A stretch of 64,000 nt of DNA from Solen grandis (GCA_021229015.1 CM037792.1:4655876-4719875); one strand, 5' to 3'; shown: positions 21,535 through 31,749, counted from the first letter of the stretch. Numbers and translations are program-made. The notes: generated by a model not told the origin, from the letters alone.

Positions 21535-21784
21535 ACAAAACGGCCCTTTCAGGGCCAACCCCCAAAGCTCGAAAGACATTTTTTAAAATTTTCATTTTTA
21601 CAATTTTTTCATAAATCTGTTTTTATAAGAGTACCATTCGGGACTATAGACGGTTTTCATATAAGTAATTCGGTACATAGATTTTTGGGACCATAAATCC
21701 AAAAAAAAAAAAATTTATGGTACCCGGGACCAAAAAAAAATAAATTTTTGGTACCCTTGGGACCATAGTGCCACCCCAACTACT
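21535..21784 (-). repeat. Right terminal inverted repeat (conserved outer part)
   Basis: Inverted match to 5,560-5,810, ending CCAACTACT at the element boundary. It includes the stem-loop, the CTCGAAAGAC box and GGTACC-rich A/T tracts. Confidence 0.85.
21542..21556 (+). terminator. Histone-type 3' stem-loop, right-end cassette
   Basis: GGCCCTTTCAGGGCC with flanking AAAAC on the 5' side: the same hairpin as cassette A with one T fewer in the loop. A purine-rich CGAAAGAC lies about 12 nt downstream (21,570-21,577), resembling a histone downstream element. Confidence 0.7.
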
Positions 21785-21790
21785 GGCAAA
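21785..21790. repeat. Target-site duplication, right copy (GGCAAA)
   Basis: Directly outside the right terminus; five of six bases equal the left copy at 5,554-5,559. Confidence 0.7.
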
Positions 21791-22595
21791 TTCATGCCAC
21801 TTTCAAGGGAAAGAGGTTGTTATTGGTTTTGCCAATTAAAATGTCACGGACTTTTTGGTCTTGGGTTGAAGAACCTTTGGGAGTAGGGAAGACGGGGGGG
21901 GGAGTGCAGGGTACTTCCTGACATTGACAAAAATGTTTTAAATTTTGGTCAAACCCCTTGTACAGTTTTCTAGCTCCCGTTCTGAAAATGTTTTTTTTAA
22001 ATTCATAATTTTACAGTTTTATGTCATCAACATTATCTCTAATGAATGACAGTTTTTTTAGTCCTGATATTTTTAATAACCCCGATCATGTATATTTTTC
22101 TGCCTGAATTTTTCTACATCAAAGTTTCTTTCAAGAATGTTTGTGGTTTAATACAAAATTATTAGTCAATTTTGGTGGTTTTGTACAGAAATAGATTTTG
22201 TTGTATTACTGAAAACCCAAATTTGACGAATTTGACTTAGTATTTAAGATTAGACATTTAACATGAAACAGAGACTTGTAAAAGAACTCTGGGTATTTTT
22301 AGAATTGTAATATTTCCCTTTCCCAAAGTTCACAGCAATTTGATGATTTGGAAAAACGATTCTAGATATTTGGTTTTAAATAAACCCAAAAATTTCGGTG
22401 TTTGATATTTGGGGGTTTAATGCAAAGGTGGTAAATTTTCCTGATTGAAGTTTATTGAGAATAGTCCCCGATAAAGTTTTTGATGTAAACACAAAAAAAT
22501 CTTGGGTTTTAAAAATCTTGATGACTTGGGTTTCCCAACAAGTCATATTCAAGTGCTGCACATTATATAACTATAGGTACAGATATAGGTACATA
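21791..22595. other. Right flank of the Polinton; nothing recognised
   Basis: A short minus frame (22,561-22,376) has no family resemblance. No repeat ends were seen. Confidence 0.4.
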
Positions 22596-22601
22596 TTAAC
22601 T

Positions 22602-22752
22602 GTTCCAGCTGGCTTGCGGTAGGTCTGTGGTTCTACCCGGGTACCTCTGTGTACTCGGGGTCTTCCTCCACCTGTAATTAGCTGGACGACGCTATATGAT
22701 TGAAATACTATCGCAGCGACGGTAAACCCCAATACAGCAACAACAACAGATT
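22602..22752 (+). mobile_element. SINE 3' fragment, CACCTGTAATTAGCTGG type
   Basis: A 5'-truncated copy with the segment GGTAGGTCTGTGGTTCTACC, then CTTCCTCCACCTGTAATTAG, then a tail AAACCCCAATACAGCAACAA. The same core occurs inverted at 51,265-51,410 and, attached to tRNA-like heads, at 28,758-28,981 and 32,859-33,080, so these form one family of tRNA-derived SINEs. It resembles the widespread molluscan SINEs with a conserved central domain. Confidence 0.65.
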
Positions 22753-23032
22753 AACTGAGTTGTGTAAATTCGCAAATTAAGGGCCTGTATCGAGCTGATA
22801 TAGTCTTGATCCATTATTATCTGATGTTTACTGAACCTTAGAACTTTGTTTTAAATTTAGAGCATATGAGTTTCGTCGAGTCTATTGTTAATTCCACTAC
22901 AGTTACTGAAAACAATGTTTTTACCAAACCTGTCTGGGATAAGAAGTCCGCAGATGACTTTGTTAGTCATTTCGATCAATCACAAATTGACAATGTTTTG
23001 TTAGTTATGAATGAGCTTTATTAAAGACAAAA

Positions 23033-23641
23033 CACGGTGCATAACCATATGCAGAAACATGAAAATGTTACTTCACAGCAATAAAATACAAAGTACGCTA
23101 GCAGTATGTTTTTAAAAAACAATTGCTGGCAAAATGCAGGGAGCCTGTCTGTGGCGAAAAAGAGAGTCTTCAAAAAGTGATGTGCTGAGAGACCTCCCGT
23201 GCACCAACAAAACCGAAAGTAGGGGCTTATTAAGACATTTACTTAAATCAATTTATCGGTATGTCGTTGAAAAATAAACCTAAAAGAATACGTTTCGATG
23301 TTCATAAATTTTGGACTTAATCAAAGCAATAACTCGCTAAAGCCTGAAGAAAGTACCGAGGTTGTGTTCCATGTAAGTAATCACTAAACTGTCCGAGTTT
23401 CAGAGCGCAGCCGCTGATAATTGAAAAGTTTACAAGCATATACATAGTAAATATATTCTAAATATTTCGTGCACTACCTAATATTGAGCAACTTACCTGT
23501 TAAAAGTGACCATTGATCCTTTTTTCTGCCATCTGTCTATCGTGTGTTTGTGTTTATGACAGAGAATGACAGTGGGAAAGCAGAGAGCCTGTCGATATAG
23601 CGATTTCTGCAGAGAGCCCGCCGATATGGTTATGCACCGTG
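23033..23641. mobile_element. Short inverted-repeat DNA transposon (609 bp)
   Basis: The termini are CACGGTGCATAACCATAT and its exact inverted copy ATATGGTTATGCACCGTG. Inside are related sub-repeats (AGAGAGCCTGTC at about 23,582 and GGGAGCCTGTCTG at about 23,140). There is no transposase frame. It interrupts the LINE remnant. The flanks share only a run of A, so the target duplication length is unclear. Confidence 0.75.
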
Positions 23642-24606
23642 AAAAAGTAGCAGAAGAGAATACCCTCTTTTTCTAAATTTCATTAAACAAATTAAACCTT
23701 GTTGTGTTGAAAGCTGTAATCAATTACGGCAAAATTATCATACAAGTAAAAATGCCTATAGGCGCAATAGATTTGCACTAAATAAAGAAGTAATGGTAAA
23801 CAACAGTAACAGATGTAAAAAATCAATGCAAAATTTAAAAACTACTATGATCCATTTGTTAAGAAAGTGGAGTGTCTTAGATATTCAGACCCTAAGTCAC
23901 ATTGCAACCTGTAGAATAAGCATTCTGGGTAAAAAGTGTGTTGTGAATAAATCTAAAGTGAGGTTTTCTATGAACATTTTAATAATTTAAATACAAATCT
24001 TGTGAATAAAGATAATGATTATAGATACTAATTTTAAATTAATGTAGATCTTAATTACCGAATTTAATGATACGCTTAACTTACCTTTTACAGAACTTAA
24101 AAAACTATCAAGAAGATGTTGAGGTGGTTTTCAAATTGATTTTATTGTTGTATGCTGATGTTACTGAGATTTAAGCAGAAAAACTAAATGCATTGAAGTT
24201 AGCTTTAAATGCTATGTCTGATTATTGCAACATTTGGAGCTAAAAGTAAAAAGCTGCTAAAACAAAAGTAGTTATTTTTTGGAAGGACAAAAGAGGCATT
24301 TGGGTGATACTCCAAACTTACACTTTGAAGGTAATATAATAAGAGTTTGTTTGATCACTTTTTATATTTGGGTATACAATTTTCGTACAATTGTAAAAAT
24401 TTTTTACAACCAGGACATATGTAGTTGATCAAGCTTGTAGAGCTATGTTTTCTGTTATAAATAAATCTAGAAAGTTATATATTTGCCAATTGAAATACAA
24501 ATACTATTATTTGATACCATGGCAGCTCTAATAATCATGTACGGCGCCGAGGTTGGAGAGTAGAAAATGTTGATATTATTGACAAATTTCAATTAATGTA
24601 CCTTAA

Positions 24607-24744
24607 GGTTAAGTCCCTGTAATGGCCCCGCTACATCTCGGACCTTGTGGCCTTCACGGAGATAACCAAGGTTTCCTAGTGTTTCATTAGGGTACCTTGG
24701 TTATTTTGGTAGAGGTTAAGCGGAACCATTACATGGACTTTACC
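24607..24744. mobile_element. TTAA-flanked MITE, 138 bp (piggyBac-like target)
   Basis: Terminal inverted repeats of 19 bp: left GGTTAAGTCCCTGTAATGG, right (inverted) GGTAAAGTCCATGTAATGG. TTAA flanks both sides (24,603-24,606 and 24,745-24,748). A second inner inverted pair, AACCAAGGT and ACCTTGGTT, makes most of the element a hairpin. Leaving out the element and one TTAA puts the LINE coding fragments on either side in one frame, which independently supports the boundaries. Confidence 0.85.
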
Positions 24745-25559
24745 TTAAAGCGATCCTGAATCTGAAACAACGTACTACTTGTATGCTGTATGGTGATCAT
24801 TGGATTATGCCGTTGTCAGCCCATATCAAATGTAGAGTGTTGAATTATTGGAGTGAAATTGTTAACTCAAAAGAAGATAAAATCTGTAACATTCTTTACA
24901 GAACATGTCTTGCAATACATGTAAATGAAAATGTGAAATTTAGTTAGTTATCATAAGTTCAATCTGATTTGAACAAACTTGGCCTGTCCAATAACTGGTT
25001 AAAATCAGAAAACGCATTCTTTGAGATCATTTAAACATGTTGTTAAAATGTATTTACATTTTGTGCAGAATTTGTATAGTACCATCAATGATTTCAGTAA
25101 ACGTTTAACTTGTTAAATGTATAAGCATGAATTTGTTCTTGAAAGTATTTCAATATTTTGCCCAATGAAATTGCTATCTCTTTGTGTAAATTAGATTGGA
25201 TAATATTCACAAAGAACCCAGAGTACATGTCATTTATGTGGAGTTGATCTGCTAGGTGATGAATTTTACTATTTGTTATTTTTTTATTCTGCTTTGTATC
25301 AAAACTATACGTTTGAAATGTAATATTACATGTTTAGATAAAATGTCTTTTTAAGTACATGTCTTACTCTATGAGGCTGAAGCTGTGTAATTCAACAATT
25401 CATCAAATGAAATAGAGTTCTCAACCTCAATAAAACCACATCCATATACCATTGTTAATGACATAATAACATTCCAAATTGTTTTTTTTTTTAATTTAAA
25501 TAGAATTTATGTATTCTTTGTTAGTAGATCCATATATGTATTATTCAGAATATTGTGTT

Positions 25560-26010
25560 CTGTCATGCGTCTATGTATTGAATATATGTCAAGTTGTTAT
25601 GTTGCATGCTCATAAGGGCTTTAACTTGCTCAGTAAACTTGAAACCGTTGCTTTCCCCCACCCCTCGTTTCTTTTTATTTAGGATGCTGCAGCCTACAAC
25701 TTTACATGGACGTTTAATTTTCATTTCCCGGTTAATTACTGCACAAAGAGATTGATACGAGTCATCAATATCCCGTTGGCTGCGCATACTCTCCTCGACT
25801 TAAACACATATTCATGTACGTTTCAAATAAAATATTCATCTGCCATGAATACGTCTGGTAGATTATCAACTTTTAGCCCTGTGTGATTCTGTCGTGGAGG
25901 CGCTAAAAGCTAATTTCCACGAAGAGTTAAATGGTCCGGGATACTTGATATATTCTGGATACTTGTCAGATTAGAAAGATCTGAAACACGTATAACATTA
26001 AATTCGGTAA
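25560..26010 (-). pseudogene. LINE ORF2 remnant related to the 40-43 kb LINE
   Basis: Minus frames contain DHLTL and VDNLPDVFMAD (about 25,940-25,840), then MRSQRDIDDSYQSLCAVIN (25,787-25,731). These align in order with the endonuclease-to-RT connector of the large LINE at 39,989-43,000 (PDHSTL, then NIPPDFMNSD, then NIDDIYENICRSI). It is a small decayed piece. Confidence 0.55.
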
Positions 26011-26987
26011 TCATGGCTTGCTAAACTGTATTCCACCATAGAACACCCATGTGGTCTAAACACAAGTGAAATTATTTTTAAGAAAATCATTTCCATTTAA
26101 TTACAAAAGTTAGAATCTATTAAGAGTCGTACGAATATATCACATTATTCATTGAACGTAAAATCAACCACCTCCCTAGACGAGATATCAATACCCTCTA
26201 TAACAAGAGCACTGCGCCAAGCGGATGCAGACGCTCTTCAGATTTATTTATTTATTTTTTTGTCGCTATATAATAGTCTTGTCCCATGAACTAGAAACTT
26301 GAGCTATAATACTTCCTTCAGTTACTGAACCCCTGAAAGCAAAACAATCCTGCAAAGTGGAAAAAAGTGTTTATCCTGTTTTGAATAACCTGTTTCTTTA
26401 ATTAACATAAGGTAAAAGGTGTGAAATAAAGTAATTTAGAAAATAAAGATAAGGGTTGGGGTGAATCCAAATTTTGGGGTAGAGCATGTACAATGTACAT
26501 GTACCCACAAACAAAACAAATGTTAACATTAAGTACCTCTGTGCTGTGAAGAATTTAGGACCAATAAGATTTTTATGAAGTTCAAACCAATACATATAAT
26601 GGATACTTGGGTAATTTGACATTGATCGTACTTTCATACAAAACTAACCTATTTTCATGTTGTAAAATGCCTACAATTTGCATTAAATTTAAATAAGGAT
26701 TATCTCGGGAGGGTGGAATTTTTTTTTTTGAAGTTTCAATCAGTTACATGTAGTGGTTACTGAGATGTGGCTTTGATAGTGTAACGTTCTGCTACCGAGC
26801 TATTATATAATTTTCCTTGGGGACTGCCTGTCCTTTTGATTAGAGAAATAATATTCAAAGGGCAATGATAAATATTTACACCTAAACACAATGATTAGCC
26901 AATGATTGGTTATAAAAAAAAAAAGAATCACTTTAAAATGAATCAGTATATAAACATCTATGTACAAAGATTTGTATCTGGGAGGAA
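26011..26987. other. Intergenic, nothing recognised
   Basis: AT-rich, with only chance-length frames. Confidence 0.5.
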
Positions 26988-27084
26988 ATAGTGTTATAAT
27001 ACGTAGCTAGGTTAAAAAAAAAGTAATAGAGTTGTGAGATCTAGCTACAACAGTCCATACGGCCTATATACTTTGTGAAACACT

Positions 27085-27215
27085 TCTTCATGAAGCCTTC
27101 GCTCTATGAAGCCTGGAGCTCTGAAGACTGGCTGTCTGGAGCCTATGCTCCGTGAAGCCCGGCGCTGTAAAGACCGGCTTCCTGAGGCACGGCGCTATAA
27201 AGTCCGGCCCTGTTA
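27085..27215. repeat. Imperfect GAAGCC / AAAG-CCGGC repeats inside the LTR
   Basis: Repeated variants of TGAAGCC(T/C)GG and TAAAGACCGGC at about 25-30 bp intervals. On the LTR's own strand these lie downstream of the promoter, in the leader-like part. Confidence 0.6.
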
Positions 27216-27594
27216 CCCTGCCGTCACTCTAAAGACGGCAACGTATACCCACAGTGGTATACTCTGTAAATCTCTATAGATTAAAACGAGCCCTCTATAC
27301 TTCCCAGAGGAATGAAGCAAGGCTTCAATACTCTAGAAGCTAGACCAGTTTTCCCTAGCTCCCCCTGACTCGGGAAGGTTGCAGTAAACGATACAAGTCG
27401 CACAATGCTGATGTTATTCCAAACCTCTCAATGAAGCGGGCTCCCGAGAGAAGGTATGGAAAGTATCACCGTTTAATAACTCGAAATTCCCCAACTGCAC
27501 TCCTCACTAGTCGCTAATCAAAGTTACTTATTAGAGCCGTATTGATGTTACTCCCGTGATGGAACCAACAGTTATCAACATTTGCAGTGAAGAA

Positions 27595-27665
27595 ACAGTT
27601 TATATAGGCCTAAGTCACATGACCCCGCTAAACTCCGCCCATTGATTGTTATGCCCCTAGCGGAT
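27595..27665 (-). promoter_or_regulatory. Core promoter within the solo LTR
   Basis: Minus strand order: CAATGGGCGGAGTTTAG (CCAAT-like and GC-box, about 27,646-27,630), GTCATGTGACTTAGG, then CTATATAAACTG (TATA box, about 27,607-27,596). Spacing is normal for a pol II promoter. Confidence 0.6.
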
Positions 27666-28018
27666 TTCCGAGTATGGCCGATCTAAAAACGGAAAGTGAC
27701 GAGTCACAATGGCAACTGGCATTATTCAAGTATAGTCAATAAAAACAAAGAAACAGCCCGTTAAATGTTAATAACACAATAAGAAGTCATTTCAAATATA
27801 CACACACGCATACTCAAACACGCACATACATTCACAGAAAGTTGTTTACCTCTTAAATGTCTCGATTGTCAGCCCTCGTGTTTACAAGTGATGAAACAGG
27901 AAGTAAATTAGAAATCAGGGGAGGTAACTCTGATCGTACTATTTTATAAAAAAAGGACCGAAAGCATAATGGGTGTCCCTCTCAATTCGTCACAATAGTA
28001 AAGGAGAAAAGCTGACCT

Positions 28019-29165
28019 AAACACAAAACTTAACCCCTACCCCCCTCAATAAAAGGGGCCAAAATTTTGGCAACAGGCAAGATAACAGTAATATGTATTG
28101 CATGTCAGAGTCTGGGTTTTGATCTCGCATAAATGCAAACAATTTTAAAAGTAAAAGCTTATATTAGTAAAAAGTACTTGATCCAAACTCAAAACTTAAC
28201 GTGCATGCTTAATATTTTCTAAGTTTTAAAGGGCCATAATTCTTGCAATAATCAAGATAGAGTTATGGTTCTTACAAGAAAAATCAATTTTATTGTGGTG
28301 AAGAGTTTTAAGTTTCCAGCAATTTCTTTGATTTTTGTTTGGAAAAAGCAAACTTATCATGAAACTTTATAAATAAATCTGATTTTTTCTAAGTAAAAAA
28401 AGGGTCATTTTCTGGACAAAAGGCGAGCAGAGCTATGGTTTTTGCTCAAAAAACAATTTTTTTTTTTGGTTCTGAAAAAGTCGCAAATTCAAAAGAAAAA
28501 CTTTGAAATTCACGTGAAAGAGTTGGCCAAAACAAAACTAACCAAGAAATCTGATATTTTCTAAATACATTATAAAATTCCATAATTCTTGCTAAAAAGC
28601 AAATAAATTTAAACTTTTTTGGAGAACAGAGCAACTGATGTTTGTAAATAAGTTTTCCAATTTTTCAAGGCAATAGTTTTTAATAATTCATGTGAAAAAG
28701 TTGACCTTAAAAAAAACTTAGCCAAAAAAAATTTGTTTTTTTTCTACGTTAAAAAGGGACCCCGGGGCCGAGAGGGTAAAGCACTGCCCTTTAACACTCA
28801 CTCAGCCCCTCATGCGTGGGTTCGAATCCCGGCAGGGTATTAGGGGGTTTCATGTGGAACCCTTTCCAGTTTTTTCTTGCGGTGGCGGTGGTTTATGGAT
28901 GCCCCCCGTAATCTGTAATCTCCCCCTGTTTTTATGGCCTCGCTATATACTAAAATACGTCGAAGCAGGGTAAACCCAAAAAGTCAAAAAGCAAGATGGC
29001 GTTATGGTTTTGCAGCTAGAAAAAAAACTGATGATAGGAAGCAAGTGGTCAATTTTTCAAAGCAATCGCTTTGATAGTTCGTAGAAAATTTGGATCAAAA
29101 CACAAAAATTAACCAGGTGAACGCCCAACGACGTCAGGTAATGACAAAAGGTCACCCCCCACTAA
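28019..29165. repeat. Diverged tandem repeat, unit about 170 bp, with SINE insertion
   Basis: The motif series AAAACTTAAC, TTTTCTAAG, CCATAATTCTTGC recurs near 28,195, 28,355, 28,533 and 28,710 and again near 29,100. Copies differ strongly and have many homopolymer differences. A SINE at 28,758-28,981 splits the array. Confidence 0.55.
28758..28981 (+). mobile_element. tRNA-derived SINE, near full length
   Basis: The head GGGGCCGAGAGGGTAAAGCAC resembles a pol III A box, and GGTTCGAATCCC (about 28,819-28,830) is a near-consensus B box. The body then follows with the family's tail GCAGGGTAAACCC. It lies inside the 170-bp repeat array. Poor base quality blurs the middle. Confidence 0.65.
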
Positions 29166-29800
29166 GTAACCAGAGATTTAAAACAAACTCATCCCGCATC
29201 ATATTAAAAATTACATGACAAAAAAGGGTTTTTTAATCCGGATATTCATATTTTTTTCTGAATTCACTCTCACAAGTATCAAAAATTTTGGGATATGTGA
29301 CGGGGGGAACATTTTTTTTAGGGGGAAACAATCTAAAAAAGCAAATAATATGTATCAAAACTTACAAAAGTAAAATGAGTTATTTTGGAGATTCGTAGCA
29401 AAGAAAGGTTTCTGATGCGCCCCGAAAACGTACAGAATAAATTGTTTTCGATGTGTCTCGTTTCACTGTTGCGTACAGTGGTTAACTTTCGGTTTGCATC
29501 GTTGCGTACAAGTCAAATTTAAACGCTTTAAAACATCAGATCACAAGTCTGTTGTCGAGAAGTTATATGCAAAGATCTGACAAAACACTATCTTACTACA
29601 CGCGTACAATGGTCAGGGCTTTCCGCCATCTTCTAAACACCGCGGCTACCAAACGTATAGAGTTTCCATACAGTGGAAAACACACGCACAGCAAATCACT
29701 GAATTGGACTGCCCCGTGTTTTGTGCTACACCGATGGCTATTGTTTAATATATTATAGATAAAGTCATATCTGTCTGAACACAAGAGGATATAAACGGTG
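29165..29800. other. Upstream region of the 29.8 kb exon
   Basis: No repeat recognised. If the exon at 29,819 is a true first coding exon, its 5' UTR and promoter should lie here or farther left. I see no convincing TATA box. Confidence 0.35.
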
Positions 29801-29818
29801 GTTTTTGAAGTAAGAATA

Positions 29819-30084
29819 ATGATGCATGCTTGTAAATGCAAGAAGTTATTTGTATCATTAGTTCTGTCGGTGCTTTTTGTTAATATACTCGTGCTATGGG
29901 TTTGTAACGAGTATTTATTTAATTATGACAAGTCGTTATGTTCCTCGGCAGTTCCAAACGACGGAAAAAACAGTAAAAACCTACATAAATTGATGGAGAA
30001 TTTCCAGAATCATGCAGGAATCGAGGATAATTGGAAAATGGTGACGAATGAGATATTTGTGTATTCGGCGTATTTCGACCAGAG
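29819..30084 (+). CDS. First coding exon of a type II membrane glycosyltransferase-like protein (GT92/DUF23 candidate)
   Basis: The frame opens with ATGATG at 29,819 (the reading frame extends 21 bp farther only through a GTG). Residues 1-10 are short and basic (MMHACKCKK), followed by a membrane segment of about 20 hydrophobic residues (LFVSLVLSVLFVNILVLWVC), giving a Golgi-type signal anchor. A polar stem of about 45 residues ends in the motif VYSAYFDQR, the usual entry to the catalytic domain of family 92 glycosyltransferases in invertebrates. Right there the sequence is AGAG|GTTTGT, a good splice donor, and the frame beyond degenerates into hydrophobic read-through. The rest of the gene is not visible downstream in this window, so either a long intron or a broken copy is possible. 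Confidence 0.55.
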
Positions 30085-30194
30085 GTTTGTGCTTATATCA
30101 ATGGTCTATCCGTCTGTCTATCTCTTCGAGTATGTAAATGTATATTTGTATGTGATTTACTCTTTTCATGGCACAAAGGGCCAGACATAAAGCA

Positions 30195-30500
30195 ATATGA
30201 CTGAGGATAACTTATCATACGTGACTTAATCCTAGATCTTTAGTGGTCACAGTATAACAGCAGCTTAAAGTATATCAGTATGTCAAGATATTGTTTTTTA
30301 CATTTATTTTTCTTCGTTTCAATATAATTCATAACAATATACTATGCGTCACAGACTATACATGCTTTCATGAAAACACAAAATTGGTAGTCGTTTACAT
30401 GTAGAACACAAGGTTATGAACACAACCGCAGAAGGGTCTTAGATAAAAACCCTACGAATGTTAATAATGCATTGCTTTATTACGAATGTTCTAAAAACAA
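30195..30500. other. Intergenic or intronic, nothing recognised
   Basis: AT-rich; it could be the intron following the exon that ends at 30,084. Confidence 0.4.
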
Positions 30501-30509
30501 ACTGTGCTG

Positions 30510-30592
30510 TTGTCTCAAGTAGACATCGTCTCCAAATGACCAAAATACTGTCGGTTGGACGTTAAACCCAACAATTAAACAAACTGTGCTGT
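30510..30592 (+). mobile_element. SINE 3'-end fragment (ACTGTCGG...ACGTTAAACCC type)
   Basis: CTCAAGTAGACATCGTCTCC and then ACTGTCGGTTGGACGTTAAACC plus an AAACAAAC tail match the 3' ends of the full copies at 31,085-31,391 and 55,654-55,958. Confidence 0.75.
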
Positions 30593-31084
30593 AGATAAGT
30601 TTTTCCTATCATGCGAATTGTTCTATAAAGGAACCCTATCTCTAACTAATAAATAATACTTCTATCACTTGGTAAAATGATAGTTGCTCAGCATTATCAT
30701 TAAAAGTCAATTACTACAAATGTACAGAATATACTTATATCAGAAAAATCATTTTATGCAAAAATGATATAGATAAGTTATAATGACTATTGTGGCCTAT
30801 AAATAAAAGTCTTCCTCTTTCTGAAAGGCTGACATGCTTTTATTTGATCACCGTAATCATTTACTCAGAAAATAGTTGACATCATAAAAGAACAGAGTTT
30901 TCTTCTTTTTAATCGAAGTATTCACCTAATTAAAAAGAACATTGCACCAGAGGATCGGCAATAGCCGGTAGAATTCGCTTATTCAAATTGACCAATCAGT
31001 GACAGAGGAAATTCCACTTAACACTGTGGAATTTTACACCAGCATGTAGATAAGGTGTTTGGGAAGTGCTCGTTGATTTGGAAG

Positions 31085-31391
31085 CACGGGCGGATTCATA
31101 TATCATATCGTCTGTCCTGGAATCGTGAGGTCGTGGGTTCCCCGGCCGCAACATACCAAAGTTGCAAAAAAAATGGTACTGGTAAAGCTCCCTTGCTTGG
31201 CGCTCAGTATATGGGATCCAGAACTGGTTTGCCCGGTTTCGGGATAATGTGACTTGGTGTGGTACCATGCCACATGTCTTCGGCGTGATACTACAGTGTG
31301 GCAGCACTATATCTTTCTCAAATAAACATCGTCTCCAAATGGCTGAAATACCGTCGGTGGGACGTTAAACCCAATAAACAAACAAACTTTT
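31085..31391 (+). mobile_element. tRNA-derived SINE, near full length
   Basis: The head includes GGTCGTGGGTTCCCCGG (decayed B box). The body has TGGCGCTCAGTATATGGGAT and GGTTTGCCCGG, and the tail GACGTTAAACCC followed by (AAAC)n. It is colinear with the minus-strand copy at 55,654-55,958. Translated frames over it (31,055-31,252 plus; 31,307-30,996 minus) are spurious. Confidence 0.8.
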
Positions 31392-31399
31392 TCATGAAC

Positions 31400-31745
31400 A
31401 TCTGGATGATCGCAATGTCACTGTTAAGAATGACTCTGGCACAGAGTGCTAGTCGTGCGTTAGGTTTACTCATTGCAAAATGCAAAAAATATTATATTTG
31501 TATTGTAAAAATGTATTTATAAAATTATATGAGTCAGTTGTATGGCCTGTTGTTAGTTACAGTTTTCCTCTGTGGGGATACGCTCGTACCCCTGTAATGA
31601 GGCCATTCATAACAGGGCACATAAGTGTTTCCTTAGTGTTGGCAAATACACACCAAATGCTGGACGGGCAAACTTGGCCGGAAGCCTTCGATTTAAACAT
31701 ATTTTATAACTCATATTACATACATCAAAACATATATGATACATA
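31400..31745 (+). pseudogene. LINE ORF2 fragment downstream of the RT box
   Basis: Plus frames contain AQSASRALGLLIAKCK (31,439-31,486) and KLYESVVWPVVSYSFPLWG (31,515-31,571), and then, out of frame, a stretch ending near 31,700. These match the region of the large LINE that reads SRAFGSLISKI and KLYNACVVPILDYGSSVWG, but differ enough to be another family member. The SINE copy ends directly before it. Confidence 0.65.
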
Positions 31746-31749
31746 TACT

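Larger units (their letters stand above)
5560..21784 (-). mobile_element. Maverick/Polinton (adintovirus-like) element, 16.2 kb
   Basis: The two ends are inverted copies: the left terminus begins AGTAGAAAGGGTGGCATATGG and the right terminus, read inwards, begins AGTAGTTGGGGTGGCACTATGG. Both then run into a region of repeated GGTACC and long A/T tracts. AG at the termini, a 6-bp target duplication, a length of 15-20 kb, and fragments of family B polymerase, retrovirus-type integrase, packaging ATPase and capsid protein are the defining Polinton traits. All the recognised core genes read leftwards. A cysteine protease, usually present, was not found. Frames are broken throughout, often beside homopolymers, so the copy may be decayed or badly sequenced. 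Confidence 0.9.
22860..25330 (+). pseudogene. Decayed LINE ORF2 with two nested insertions
   Basis: Plus-strand fragments include FVSHFDQSQIDN (about 22,960), an RT box reading LLLYADVTEI (about 24,143-24,173; the second catalytic Asp is replaced), then AMSDYCNIW and AAKTKVVIF, the usual order downstream of the catalytic box. After this come VDQACRAMFSVINKSRKLYI and, beyond the insertion at 24,607-24,744, AILNLKQRTTCMLYGDHW. This order is typical of the RT-to-thumb region of invertebrate LINEs. Stops and frameshifts show an old inactive copy. Confidence 0.65.
26992..27994 (-). mobile_element. Solo LTR of an LTR retrotransposon, 1,003 bp
   Basis: On the minus strand the segment begins TGTGACGAATTG and ends ATTATAACA (TG...CA), and is bounded by a 4-bp direct repeat ATAG (26,988-26,991 and 27,995-27,998). 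It contains a compact promoter (see separate entry). No gag or pol is present, so it is a solo LTR left by recombination, or an element captured alone. Ty3/Gypsy-type elements make 4-5 bp duplications, but the family cannot be named without internal sequence. Confidence 0.7.

Noticed and set aside
31055..31307. Protein-like frames on both strands (65 and 103 residues)
   Set aside because: They lie across a SINE and its flank; the residues are translations of the SINE body.
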